Shown: positions 8,403-16,763, numbered from the stretch's first letter. The stretch is 64,000 nt of DNA from Gammaproteobacteria bacterium (GCA_041395725.1 JAWKZW010000001.1:1860001-1924000); one strand, 5' to 3'. Translations and numbers: made by a program. The notes: generated by a model from the sequence alone, not told the origin.

Positions 8403-8567
8403 ATGAAAAAACTCATGGTCACAATTCTGCTCTTGGTAGCGGCCATATACTTCTATTCAGTGGGTCTTGACAAGCCTGCAATAGGATTCTTGATATTGGG
8501 AGCGATCGCTGAATTTGCAGCTTGGGCGCGCTATATCAAGTTGCCAAGCTGGAATGCAACTAAATAG
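8403..8567 (+). CDS. Mini membrane protein, 54 residues
   Basis: A short frame beginning MKKLMVTILLLVAAIYFYSV with two hydrophobic helices (about residues 4-20 and 27-44) and a polar C-terminus (IKLPSWNATK). It is too short for homology by eye. A basic N-terminus followed by a hydrophobic helix and a position between repeats B2 and D, like other single-gene units here, support it as real. Function unknown. Confidence 0.5.
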   Translation: MKKLMVTILLLVAAIYFYSVGLDKPAIGFLILGAIAEFAAWARYIKLPSWNATK

Positions 8568-8649
8568 CGAACTACCTTTCGCTAGCTACCCCTCCTTATC
8601 GTTCATATTGATTTCCTAGACCACCGCCTAGAAGATATTGGCTTCCACT

Positions 8650-8728
8650 GTCTCCTTTAAGGCCAGACAGAGGCCGCTCCCGAGGATTAGAGCTAGATCG
8701 CCTAATATACCCGAAGCGGACAAAGGGA
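8650..8728 (+). repeat. Repeat with AAGCGGAC end (diverged family A member)
   Basis: The right end ATACCCGAAGCGGAC copies the A1/A2 right arm, and the left part CTCCTTTAAGGCCAGACAGA loosely matches their left arm. It follows the mini membrane gene by 83 bases. The remaining bases up to the IS (8729-8884) show no recognisable gene; they presumably belonged to the leader of the hydrolase gene now beyond the IS. Confidence 0.45.
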
Positions 8729-8884
8729 CTTCCAGTTCATTAAATTCTTCCTAGTACTTTCATTCGATGGATTTCCAGCGATATTGGTGGGATACTGCAG
8801 TGATCCCCAAATCGTGGTGAATTAGAAAAAGAGATTGAATATACACCTCTATTTGAAGAGCAATTTACGACTAGAGCCCTGGTG

Positions 8885-8892
8885 CGATCCCG
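8885..8892. repeat. Target-site duplication, left copy
   Basis: CGATCCCG occurs immediately left of the IS end and again at 10261-10268 immediately right of it. Eight base pairs is the usual duplication for IS256-family insertion, so the insertion is intact and probably recent. Confidence 0.85.
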
Positions 8893-10260
8893 GATAACGT
8901 AAAATATTTTTCGCACATTTTTTTGAAGGGGGTGGCCCCGGTCTGTTAAAACTGTAATCGCCAAACCACAGTACAGACCATAAGGAAGCCACCCATGAAA
9001 AACGATAACACAAAACCTTTGAGCAAGGTGATACGTATCGACGAGAGCGAGATCCGCGGCCATCTGGATGAGATGGTTAGGGGAACCGTTGAAGAGACAT
9101 TGAATGCCATGCTTGACGCTGAGGCTGATGATCTCTGCAATGCCCAGCGTTACGAGCACTCCCCGGACCGCATTGATTCCAGGGCCGGTAGCTACAAACG
9201 GAAACTCCACACGAAAGCCGGAGAAGTCGAGATCAAGGTGCCGAAATTGCGGAAGCAGACCTTTGAGACAGCAATAATTGAACGCTATCGACGCCGGGAT
9301 ATATCCATCGAGGAAGCCATTGTGCAGATGTACCTGGCTGGGGTTTCAGTTCGTCGCGTGGAAGATATTACTGAGGCGCTGTGGGGCACCCGGGTTTCGT
9401 CAGGCACGGTCTCCAATCTCAACAAGAAGGTCTATAAGCATATTGAACGCTGGCGTAGCCAGCCCCTTGAGGGGGATTTCGCCTACGTATATCTGGACGG
9501 GATCGTGCTCAAGCGCAGCTGGGGCGGCGAGGTGAAGAATGTCTCGGTGCTGGCGGCCATTGGTGTAGACAGTGACGGCTTCAGGCGCATTCTGGGCGTC
9601 TCTGAGGGGCATAAGGAAGACAAGTCCGGTTGGCTGGGCTTCCTCAAGGAGCTGAAGAAACGCGGATTGAAAGGCGTCAGGCTGTTTATCTCAGATGCCT
9701 GTCTGGGCCTGATCGAGTCACTTGCAGAGGTCTATCCGGACGCGGACTGGCAACGCTGTGCTGTTCATTTTTATCGCAATGTATTCTCCCATGTGCCTAG
9801 TGGCAGGGTCAGAGAGGTAGCGGCCATGCTGAAGGCCATTCACGCCCAGGAGAGTCGTGAGGCCGCTGAGAATAAGGCCAGGGATGTCGTTGAGAAATTA
9901 AAAGCGATGAAGCTCAAAGTGGCAGCAGAGCTGGTAGAGAACTCAATTCATGAAACTCTGACCTACTATGCTTATCCACCGCAGCATTGGCTGAAGCTGA
10001 AGACCAACAATCCGATGGAACGGCTGCTCAAGGAAGCTAGGCGCAGGACCAAGGTAGTCGGTGCTTTCCCGGATGGTCACTCTGCATTGATGCTGGTGGC
10101 TGCTAGGCTTCGGCATGTTTCTGCCACGTCTTGGGGAACCCGCAAGTACATGAACATGGAGTTGCTGAGGGAGATGGATCAGGAAGCAATACACTCAGCA
10201 GCCTAACCAAAAACCGGGACTGCCCCTGAAGAAAAAGTGCGAAACATTTTTGACACTACC
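8893..10260 (+). mobile_element. Complete IS256-family insertion sequence, 1,368 bp
   Basis: The ends are imperfect inverted repeats. The left end GATAACGTAAAATATTTTTC (then GCAC) matches the reverse complement of the right end, GGTAGTGTCAAAAATGTTTC (then GCAC), and the similarity continues through the TTTTTTGAAGGGG region to CCCCGG. An 8-bp duplication CGATCCCG flanks it. A single full-length transposase is inside. The right end lies 30 bases before the start of the alpha/beta-hydrolase gene at 10291, so the IS has separated that gene from its original promoter. Confidence 0.92.
8995..10206 (+). CDS. IS256 (Mutator)-family transposase
   Basis: A 403-residue transposase of normal family length. 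The catalytic DDE residues are visible: Asp168 in YVYLDGIV, Asp234 in LFISDACLGL and Glu342 in NNPMERLLKEARRR. The family hallmark DWQRCAVHFYRNV lies between the second Asp and the Glu. The N-terminal helical region is the DNA-binding part. No frameshift or internal stop was found, so the element should be able to move. It is the only gene of the element. Confidence 0.95.
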   Translation: MKNDNTKPLSKVIRIDESEIRGHLDEMVRGTVEETLNAMLDAEADDLCNAQRYEHSPDRIDSRAGSYKRKLHTKAGEVEIKVPKLRKQTFETAIIERYRRRDISIEEAIVQMYLAGVSVRRVEDITEALWGTRVSSGTVSNLNKKVYKHIERWRSQPLEGDFAYVYLDGIVLKRSWGGEVKNVSVLAAIGVDSDGFRRILGVSEGHKEDKSGWLGFLKELKKRGLKGVRLFISDACLGLIESLAEVYPDADWQRCAVHFYRNVFSHVPSGRVREVAAMLKAIHAQESREAAENKARDVVEKLKAMKLKVAAELVENSIHETLTYYAYPPQHWLKLKTNNPMERLLKEARRRTKVVGAFPDGHSALMLVAARLRHVSATSWGTRKYMNMELLREMDQEAIHSAA

Positions 10261-10290
10261 CGATCCCGCTTCGCAGAAACATATTTTGAC

Positions 10291-11220
10291 ATGAATATTA
10301 CGAATATTTTGAAGGCTTGTGTTTTTGCGAGTGCACTTATTGCCACAGGTTCTGTGAATGCTGAACCAGTCCAACCAAACTCGCAAATTTTCGAAGAGAA
10401 CAAATATCTGTTCAAAATTCCAACACGAATAGACTCACAGTTAACCTTTGAAAACTGGGAAACAGAAGGTGAAGTTCTGATTAGCCGATTCAGATTCAAA
10501 AGCCTGGACAACGGGGAAGCCGCTGGAACAATTATCCGACCACTTGAAAATGGCATGTTTCCAGTGATTCTAACAATGTATGGCTTATCTCACATTCCAG
10601 AATACTCACGTGGTCCCGGGATCAATTTGGTGAGCCAGACGAGAGTCGTATACGTGGCATTAGACCCACCACTTCATAGATCAGATCGAGCTAATGGAAT
10701 AGGTCCTTGAGTACTTCGTTACTCAGGTGACCAAGAAAGGAATGAACGAGTACAGCTAATCAAAGATTTACGATCAATAATTTCACTGTTAGGTGATTTA
10801 AAATTTGTGGATACAGAGCAGGTTGCTTATTACGGTTATTCTTACGGAGCTGCGGTAGGAGGCATCCTCGCAGCAGTGGAGCCCCGCTTAAAAGCACTTG
10901 TCTTGGCGTCTGGAACCGGTGGAAGAAATTCTCTTCGACAATCAGATCCAATGTTTGATATTGACCCGATCCACTATGTTCTTCACATAGGGAATGTTCC
11001 TATACTTCTACAAAACGGTGAGGATGATCGCGTTATTCCAAAAGGAGCTGCCCTGCTTTACCAAAACACGGTTAGCTCTGATTCCAAAAAAGTGGTTTGG
11101 TACCCTACTGGACATTTCTTGTCTTGTGATGCAACGAAAGAGGCTCTTTCATGGCTCTCTGAATATATAGAAGTCGAAGTTGATTCGGATTATCAATGCA
11201 GTAGATTACCAATCCTTTGA
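10291..11220 (+). pseudogene. Secreted alpha/beta-hydrolase with one in-frame stop
   Basis: The frame starts MNITNILKACVFASALIATG (signal peptide) and runs to a TGA at 10708-10710. After that stop the same frame stays open to 11220, encoding the rest of an alpha/beta hydrolase: an Asp-Arg-rich helix, VAYYGYSYGAAVGG with the G-Y-S-Y-G nucleophile elbow, LLQNGEDDRVIP with the acidic residue, and WYPTGHFLS with the catalytic His. The joined product would be about 309 residues. A single nonsense mutation is the simplest reading. The IS256 insertion directly upstream fits a gene already out of use. Confidence 0.75.
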
Positions 11221-11240
11221 ACACAGTTTCCCTTAATTGC

Positions 11241-11277
11241 AACGTCCGCTCAGAAGCCGGTAGCGGAAGTAGGACAG
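11241..11277 (+). repeat. Short palindromic repeat, GTCCGCT/AGCGGA type
   Basis: AACGTCCGCTCAGAAGCCGG is followed directly by TAGCGGAAGTAGGAC. The outer arms GTCC-GCT and AGC-GGA(AGTA)GGAC pair into a hairpin. The opening matches the starts of A2 and A3, so this is the rightmost member of the intergenic family, 20 bases after the hydrolase stop codon. Confidence 0.55.
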
Positions 11278-11493
11278 GGGAACTCGAACTTCTGCTTTGC
11301 TTTTGTTGTCTGTCACGAACTACCAAGTGAGATCCGATAATACAGCTGAGATTTATTTGCATTGTCATGTCCCTCCGGATCAAGTAGCGGGTCCTCCCTG
11401 GGGGGGGCGGGTACGGGTGACAGGTAGCCCGAAAAAAGCAGTGTGCGTGCCGGCCCGTATTCGGGTTGTTATTGTTACGGAAGGTAACACTTT

Positions 11494-11985
11494 ATGAAAG
11501 GGAACCTACAGGAAGCAGCGGTGATACTGGGCGTGAGCCTGACCACCATGCGCAAGTATGTCCTGGATGGTATGCCTTATGAACAGAAAGGCACCCAGGG
11601 CAAGCAGTGGGTTCTGAATATTCCTGATTGCGTCCAGTGGGCAAAGAACCAGGCGGTAGCGAACGCTGTCGGTGACGTTGCGCAAGCCGACATGGAAGAG
11701 CTGAAGAAACGAAAGCTGGCCGCTGATACAACTGTTGCCGAAGTCGAGGCAGCAAAGAAACGCGGGGAGGTGATCTACATCGAGGATGCCGTGAAGATCC
11801 GCACGGCAGAGGTGCTGGCGGCTAAAGCCAGGCTCCTATCTATCCCGGCCCGGATCGACCATGTAGTGGCCGGGTCAACTGATAGGCGGTTCTGCCGCCA
11901 GGTAATAACGGATGAACTCTACGGAGCACTCGAAGAACTCGCGACTGGATCTATTGACGTTGAGGCAGTCTTTCCTGAAGTTTAA
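11494..11985 (+). CDS. Phage terminase small subunit, Nu1 type (orphan)
   Basis: A 163-residue protein with the layout of lambda gpNu1-type small terminase subunits: an N-terminal winged helix (EAAVILGVSLTTMRKYVLDG, MPYEQKGTQGKQWVLNIPD), a coiled-coil with ELKKRKLAADTTVAEVEAAKKRGE, and a C-terminal helical part that would contact the large subunit. Small subunits recognise the cos or pac site and recruit the large subunit. No large subunit, portal or other phage gene is near. The 100 bases upstream include a GC-rich stretch around 11388-11420 where a cos-like site could lie, but this is not shown. Confidence 0.82.
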   Translation: MKGNLQEAAVILGVSLTTMRKYVLDGMPYEQKGTQGKQWVLNIPDCVQWAKNQAVANAVGDVAQADMEELKKRKLAADTTVAEVEAAKKRGEVIYIEDAVKIRTAEVLAAKARLLSIPARIDHVVAGSTDRRFCRQVITDELYGALEELATGSIDVEAVFPEV

Positions 11986-12113
11986 TATAATCAGAGCTGT
12001 TAAAATTAGTCTTGGGATTAAACGTTGAAAACAAATATTAGTAACAACGGAAGTAACACCAGCTGCTCAAGAAGATGGTTAAATTAAATAAAAACAAATA
12101 GATAGATTAAGCT

Positions 12114-12135
12114 TTCAAATCCCCCCTCTCCGCCA
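12114..12135 (+). other. Candidate island attachment site: 3' end of a tRNA-Ser-like sequence
   Basis: TTCAAATCCCCCCTCTCCGC followed by CA has the T-loop, T-stem 3' strand, acceptor 3' strand, discriminator G and CCA of bacterial tRNA-Ser. The segment between loop and G is one base shorter than the usual twelve, and the rest of the tRNA is absent. Such 3'-end copies mark the distal junction of islands or prophages integrated in tRNA genes. It lies 129 bases after the phage-type gene and just before core-like sequence. The intact tRNA copy would have to lie left of the window. Confidence 0.45.
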
Positions 12136-12538
12136 ATCAGACATGGGTCTTTTTACAAAATATCTCTAACCCCTCAAGAATTACCGCAAAATCCAGCCAG
12201 ATAGATAAAGCGTGTAACGCCCGCGAGTGGCACTCGCTTATTGAAACTTTTCCTGTCAATTTCCTCCAGATCTCAGTTTTATCTCAACTACCAGATTGCC
12301 CGTTTCGTATACAGTCAGAGCTTCAGCGACTCAGCAGTGTACTGCGTGTTAGTTCCATTAAAATATAAAAAGAAGTTAGATCAAGGCTGGTCAAGTCCAG
12401 TGTCTCGTGGGGCACAACTCTCTTTCGCCCTGGGAATGTCTTCTTAAAAAGTAGTGGTAACTTTTTTACATCACCCCGCGTCTAAATAGACAAGGATGCG
12501 CACCTTAACCATTTTGTTACTTTTTGGGAGATGGGAAG
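12136..12538. other. Non-coding gap between candidate att site and UrcA gene
   Basis: No gene with recognisable sequence is seen. A 68-codon TTG-started frame at 12241 has no family pattern or ribosome site and is not annotated. The last bases (TTTTTGGGAGATGGGAAG) supply the ribosome site of the next gene. Confidence 0.5.
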
Positions 12539-12856
12539 ATGAAGAAAGCTATTTTTACTATGGTAGTAGTGGGCGCGTTTTCTGCAACAGCCGTGGCTGG
12601 TGTCAGTGAGCCAGATGTTGATGCTGAACAGGGACAGGTCAGAATCACTTACAGTCCGGAGATGGTGTCCACGGCGGAGGGCCGAGAAACTCTGGAACGT
12701 AAGATACGCCAGGCGGCTGCCAAAGTCTGCGGCCCGCAAGATCTTCGCCGTGCGGGATCATTCAGTCGGATGAGCGCGAACCGGAACTGTTACCGAAAGG
12801 CGGTGGCTGATGCGATGAATACGATTAAACCATCCGGAATCGCAATTACGGACTGA
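12539..12856 (+). CDS. UrcA-family periplasmic protein
   Basis: A 105-residue protein starting MKKAIFTMVVVGAFSATAVA (signal peptide), with the ATG placed behind GGGAGATGGGAAG. The mature part shows the UrcA pattern: VRITYSPEMVSTAEGRETLERKIRQAAAKVCG in the first half and a second Cys in ANRNCYRKAVADAM, likely forming a disulphide. Family members are small secreted proteins of unknown function, frequent in Proteobacteria. Its stop is followed by a strong hairpin. Confidence 0.8.
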   Translation: MKKAIFTMVVVGAFSATAVAGVSEPDVDAEQGQVRITYSPEMVSTAEGRETLERKIRQAAAKVCGPQDLRRAGSFSRMSANRNCYRKAVADAMNTIKPSGIAITD

Positions 12857-12882
12857 ACTTTAAGGAACTTTCCAGCACACCT

Positions 12883-12911
12883 CCGGGGCGGGCCACAACG
12901 GCCCGTCCCGG
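12883..12911 (+). terminator. Hairpin downstream of the UrcA gene
   Basis: CCGGGGCGGGCC and GGCCCGTCCCGG form a 12-bp stem around ACAAC, 26 bases after the UrcA stop. There is no T-run behind it, so it may be a weak or factor-assisted terminator. The rest of the gap to 13246 holds no recognised gene. Confidence 0.45.
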
Positions 12912-13246
12912 CAAGGTAGCAACGCGTTGAGTTTGTTATTGCCCCAGACGGGGACAGGTGTCTTTACAGGAATATGAGGATGCACTTAAACCTGCCGAAG
13001 CCGAATAGCTAAGGGGGTGCTCAAGGAAGAAATGGCCGGGGACGGTGGATGCAATTTTCCAAATATGAGTCAGCAGCAAGTGCGAAAAGTATTCCGGGCA
13101 CTATGACGACCAATTCGCTTATCAAGCGCAGCCAAGATTTATTTAGGAGTATTCTATAAGTTACTGATCTGCTGTGATACGAATAATGAAAGTCGGAACT
13201 CAACCAGAAGCCGAAATAATAGATGTTTTGCAGGCCGCGTTCGCTG

Positions 13247-13711
13247 CTATTCTTCGTTGTTCCGAAGAACTTCCTCAATCTTGTCTTGAAAACTAACTGA
13301 ATATGTATTCCTGACAGATTCCCATGCTTGTCTGAATCCAAGGGTATTCATAGCACCTTGCCAAACAGTTGTGCGGGGTAAGAATTCGTTTTCCTCAAAT
13401 AAGCCCTGCTCATATTGATACAGCTCGTTTTCCGAAACGCGAAGCTGCATTTCTACTCTACTTCTAAAAGTGGCCCATTCAAGCGTGTTTGTCGCAAGCT
13501 GTCCGGCTACTCCACGATCCATTAACTCGATAGTAGCTAAATCATTGTTCCACTCTTGGATCGCTAGAATACTTTTAGTTACCGAGTCTCGAGTTTGTGC
13601 ATTCATCATATGTGTATTTTGTTCAACTTCTATTGCCAAGAACACTATACCGGCAATTGCTCTAAAATTAGCCGTTAGAGAAATCAAGTTATTGAATTTT
13701 TCAGATTTCAT
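13247..13711 (-). CDS. Membrane-anchored hypothetical protein
   Basis: A 154-residue protein with one N-terminal hydrophobic helix (about residues 8-27, LTANFRAIAGIVFLAIEV) followed by VEQNTHMMNAQTRDS and a helical, largely polar remainder with FRSRVEMQLRVSENELYQYEQGLF. The layout (NFRAIAGIV, EVEQNT, an E-x-x-x-Y-Q-Y-E-Q-G-L-F segment) matches a loosely defined group of proteobacterial hypotheticals of unknown role. It stands alone on the minus strand. Confidence 0.65.
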   Translation of the reverse strand: MKSEKFNNLISLTANFRAIAGIVFLAIEVEQNTHMMNAQTRDSVTKSILAIQEWNNDLATIELMDRGVAGQLATNTLEWATFRSRVEMQLRVSENELYQYEQGLFEENEFLPRTTVWQGAMNTLGFRQAWESVRNTYSVSFQDKIEEVLRNNEE

Positions 13712-13937
13712 TCTTATTTCTTATACCGAATTCGGCCAAGACCCGGAGTCGACCCGTTGCGTAAATTGCAGATTATCGATTCAGGCTCAATTTCAGAATC
13801 CTCCCGAGTGGAATTCGCCAGCCTTCACCGTCAGGAGCGATTGATTCAGATACCCTGAAGGAATTACAAATGGTTTGGCAATCTGCTATCCCCGTGGCTA
13901 TACTGTCACAAGAAACGCCTGAGACAAGGAATGTGTA

Positions 13938-14417
13938 ATGGCGATTACTGCATTTGATACCCATAAATTTGTTCGCCGCCTGGAGCAGGCGGGCATGCCA
14001 ACGGAGCTGGCCGAAGTGCAGGCGGATTTACTGACCGAGGCATTTACGGTGAATCTTGAATCACTTGTTTCCCAGGATTTCCTCGATACCCGACTGATCG
14101 CTCGCTTCGCGGAGCAGAATGCCCGTATCGATACTCGCTTCGCGGAGCAGGATGCCCGAATTGATGCTCGCTTCGCGGAGCAGGATGCCCGAATTGATAC
14201 TCGCTTCGCGGAGCAGGATGCCCGAATTGATACTCGCTTCGCGGAGCAGAATGCCCGAATTGATGCTCGCTTCGCAGAGCAGGACGCCCGTATCGATACT
14301 CGCTTCGCCGAATTGGAAGCCAAGGTAGACTCCAACCACAAGCTAGTCATCTGGACTCAGGCCATCATTATGGCTGCGGTCATTCTGCCGTATCTGGAAC
14401 GCCTGATGGCACTCTAG
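13938..14417 (+). CDS. DUF1640-type coiled-coil protein with seven 11-residue repeats
   Basis: A 159-residue protein. Residues 1-55 match the N-terminus of bacterial DUF1640/CCDC90-type proteins (FDTHKFVRRLEQAGMPTELA, EVQADLLTEAF). Residues 56-132 are seven tandem copies of RFAEQxARIDx, an 11-residue (hendecad) pattern that forms a long coiled coil. The C-terminus (LVIWTQAIIMAAVILPYLE) is a single membrane anchor. The overall form is a membrane-tethered rod; the function of the bacterial family is not established. Confidence 0.8.
   Translation: MAITAFDTHKFVRRLEQAGMPTELAEVQADLLTEAFTVNLESLVSQDFLDTRLIARFAEQNARIDTRFAEQDARIDARFAEQDARIDTRFAEQDARIDTRFAEQNARIDARFAEQDARIDTRFAELEAKVDSNHKLVIWTQAIIMAAVILPYLERLMAL
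14103..14333 (+). repeat. 33-bp tandem repeat inside the coiled-coil gene, seven units
   Basis: The units begin CGCTTCGCGGAGCAG and continue GATGCCCGAATTGATACT with small differences; five are nearly identical and the last (CGCTTCGCCGAATTG...) is diverged. Being 33 bp, copy-number change keeps the reading frame and lengthens or shortens the rod by 11 residues. Confidence 0.95.
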
Positions 14418-14643
14418 AGAACCCTGATTAATTACCACCACAGAGAGTTGTGGTGATTGTTAATCGGCGGTTCCTGGATTGATAAGCGGTTCCCTGGTCT
14501 GGCGGCCCGCCAGCAGAGACATCCAATCGCCGGCCAGCAACGTAAGCGTCTCTATGAAATCGGTATCACTGCCTGTCGTGCTGGAGGGTATTCCTGACAG
14601 AGGCGATTACAGTTAAAAACAGACCGGTGACACCCGACTCTGA

Positions 14644-15177
14644 GGGTCTTCATGGGAGTGTCCTATCGAACAGGCAGCGCTTGACTGGTTCAACGTAAAC
14701 AGCCGGTACGCGATTTTCGCCGTTCCTCTGCTGGCCTTTGCCGAGGCCTGTCTTGGCATCGGGCTGGTGGTTTCCGGCGCCTTTCTGTTGCTGGTCGCGA
14801 CGGCGGTCTACGGGAATCAGCTGGCGCCTATTGAAACGATTATGGTACTGGCCTTTCTGGGTGCCTTGACTGGTGATCAGGTGGGCTTTCATATCGGCCG
14901 CTGGGTTGGTACGAGGTTCCATCACAGCCGGCTGGCGAAACGCTATCGCAACAGTGTAGATAAATCGGAAGCACTTATTCGCAGGCATGGGGCCATGGCC
15001 GTTTTTATCGGTCGGTTCGTGCCGGCCATTCGCAGCCTGATACCGGCGACCATGGGTATCAGTGGTTTCGACGGGCGTCGTTACCTGTTGCTGGATGCGC
15101 TGGCCTGTGCGCTCTGGTCCACCGCCCTGGGTGCGATCGTGCTGGGGCTGGATTTTGGCTTTTCATCAGGCACCTAG
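14644..15177 (+). pseudogene. DedA-family membrane protein, apparently broken at both ends
   Basis: The open frame encodes DedA/SNARE-associated features: an N-terminal hydrophobic hairpin (LLAFAEACLGIGLVVSGAFL), GALTGDQVGFHIGRWVG, and the family signature FIGRFVPAIRSLIPATMGIS with the key Arg and Pro residues. No ATG, GTG or TTG precedes the first membrane hairpin in this frame; the first in-frame GTG is at 14767, inside it. The frame stops at 15177, about 40 residues before a normal family C-terminus. Two frame-disrupting changes or a recent decay are likely; a non-standard start cannot be excluded. Confidence 0.55.
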
Positions 15178-15247
15178 CCTGCCTGCTAGAAGACTTGTAT
15201 TTACGTTCCCCATGGCGAAATTCCTGACGGTTTCTGAGGCGCCGGAT

Positions 15248-15847
15248 ATGACAAAAACACCTTCCTACGCTGTTCTGGTGTGTGGCCTGTTGCTTTGCGC
15301 CAACGTCGTCGCGGCTGAGAAATGGCCTGATAAAAACCTGATTGTCGCGGAGCTGCAGCGCACCGCAATCGCGCCGGACAGTCAGACGACTGTCTCGATT
15401 GCAGCGCCTGTTGAGTTTGTTTTTGACTTTCTCTCACGGCGACCACATGACTACACTGAGAATGCGGTCAGCGTCGCTTTCGATCATTCTGATGCGGAAA
15501 TTGCCGGCCTGCTGGGAAGCGGGTCGGATCGAATGATCACCATGGAAGACGGTGAAACCCTTGTGCAGCGATTTTTGCTTTTTGATGCACCAACCACTTA
15601 TGCCTATCTGACTGACATGCAGCGGTCGACATTTTCCGCACCGTTAAATTATTCGATTACCCGTTACGAGTTGTTCGCCCGGGAGGACGGGGGTACAACA
15701 CTGCAAGTGGCATTGGCCTATGAACCAAGTTCGCGCTGGCTGGCATTCCTGGTAAAACGGGCGTTTAATTCAGCAATACAAGACGATTTTGAGAGGGCTG
15801 CCGAGGCCATCGCGGCGGCCTGGGCCGCGACGGGATCGGATCAGTAG
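15248..15847 (+). CDS. Secreted SRPBCC (START-like) family protein
   Basis: A 199-residue protein with a signal peptide (MTKTPSYAVLVCGLLLCANV, cleavage near VVAA). The mature part reads as a polyketide-cyclase/START-like helix-grip fold: TTVSIAAPVEFVFDFLSRRP at the first helix, a central sheet, and a long C-terminal helix with FNSAIQDDFERAAEAIAAAW. The ATG at 15248 has GAGG ten bases upstream; a more distant in-frame ATG at 15212 lacks one. Ligand unknown. It overlaps no gene, and the mla operon converges on it from the right. Confidence 0.7.
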   Translation: MTKTPSYAVLVCGLLLCANVVAAEKWPDKNLIVAELQRTAIAPDSQTTVSIAAPVEFVFDFLSRRPHDYTENAVSVAFDHSDAEIAGLLGSGSDRMITMEDGETLVQRFLLFDAPTTYAYLTDMQRSTFSAPLNYSITRYELFAREDGGTTLQVALAYEPSSRWLAFLVKRAFNSAIQDDFERAAEAIAAAWAATGSDQ

Positions 15848-15985
15848 TGTCCCGCCAGACGGCGAATGCGCTGGCGCCAGGAGTGCCTTTCGGCAATCGG
15901 TGGTGCCGTCAGAGTCGTTGAACGGAGGTGGCCGCGCGGGCAGCCCTGTGGGAGACACACTCCGGCAATAGCATATATGGCGCGA

Positions 15986-16621
15986 TCAAAGGCCGCTGAC
16001 GGCTTCGGACTCCGCAACATTCTGGCGCATTTCGGCGAGCAGCTCGTCAATACCGGAACGCCTCACGACACTGCGGTAGGTTTCCCGGTAGGAACTGATC
16101 ATGCTGACGTTTTCCACCTCGACATCATAGACGTACCAGCCATCGCTGCGCAGCCTCAGCCGGTAATTAACCGGAATTTCGTTGGCGCTGGTGACGATCG
16201 TGGTTTCTACCGTGGCGCGGTTGTCATTGATTTCTTCGTCCCGATATTCCACGGATTCATTGGTATAGGCTTCAATCCGGCCAATGTAGGTATTCTCCAG
16301 GGTCTGGCGGAACAGTTCCTGGAATTCATTCTGCTGTTCCGTACTGGCATTACGCCAGTTGGTGGACAGCGCGCTCTGTGCCATGGCCCGGCTGTCAAAC
16401 ACTTTGCCAAGCTCGGTTTTCAACTGCTCCCGGCGCGCATCCGCGGTAAGAGACTGGGTGCGCAGAATAGTCAGTACCTCCTCGACGACACTTTCAACCC
16501 GTTCGGTAGGGCTGGCCTGAGCAAGCGCAAAGCCGGGCAGTAGCGCGCAAAGCAACAGCGCCAGAAAGGAGTTGCCTGCCGGCACGGTTGTTCTTCTCTT
16601 TCTGTTCAGTAGTATGGACAT
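15986..16621 (-). CDS. mlaC: MlaC, periplasmic phospholipid-shuttle protein
   Basis: A 211-residue MlaC/Ttg2D protein with a signal peptide ending near LPGFALAQA. Conserved features include VEEVLTILR, KVFDSRAMAQSALSTNW, QQNEFQELFRQTLENTYIGR and the closing WYVYDVEVENVSMISSYRET. It carries a phospholipid between the MlaA-containing outer-membrane complex and the MlaFED inner-membrane transporter. It is the last gene of the operon mlaF-E-D-A-C, 142 bases behind mlaA; this spacing is the widest in the operon. Confidence 0.93.
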   Translation of the reverse strand: MSILLNRKRRTTVPAGNSFLALLLCALLPGFALAQASPTERVESVVEEVLTILRTQSLTADARREQLKTELGKVFDSRAMAQSALSTNWRNASTEQQNEFQELFRQTLENTYIGRIEAYTNESVEYRDEEINDNRATVETTIVTSANEIPVNYRLRLRSDGWYVYDVEVENVSMISSYRETYRSVVRRSGIDELLAEMRQNVAESEAVSGL

Positions 16622-16763
16622 TGGTTAGCTCTCTTCCGGGTCTGGCCCGGACTTGCTGATATCTTCAGTGAAGCCGGCTGCACCGGCTGGTTGTCCGATT
16701 ATACGCCCAAGTCAGCGGGACTCAACATGGGGCAGGGCAGGCAGCGCGAACAGGGCCAGAGGG

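Noticed and set aside
10708..10710. In-frame TGA in the hydrolase read as selenocysteine or programmed readthrough.
   Set aside because: The family does not use selenocysteine, the codon is not at an active-site position, and no SECIS-like hairpin was apparent; a nonsense mutation is simpler.
12241..12447. TTG-started 68-codon frame before the UrcA gene.
   Set aside because: No ribosome site, signal or family pattern.
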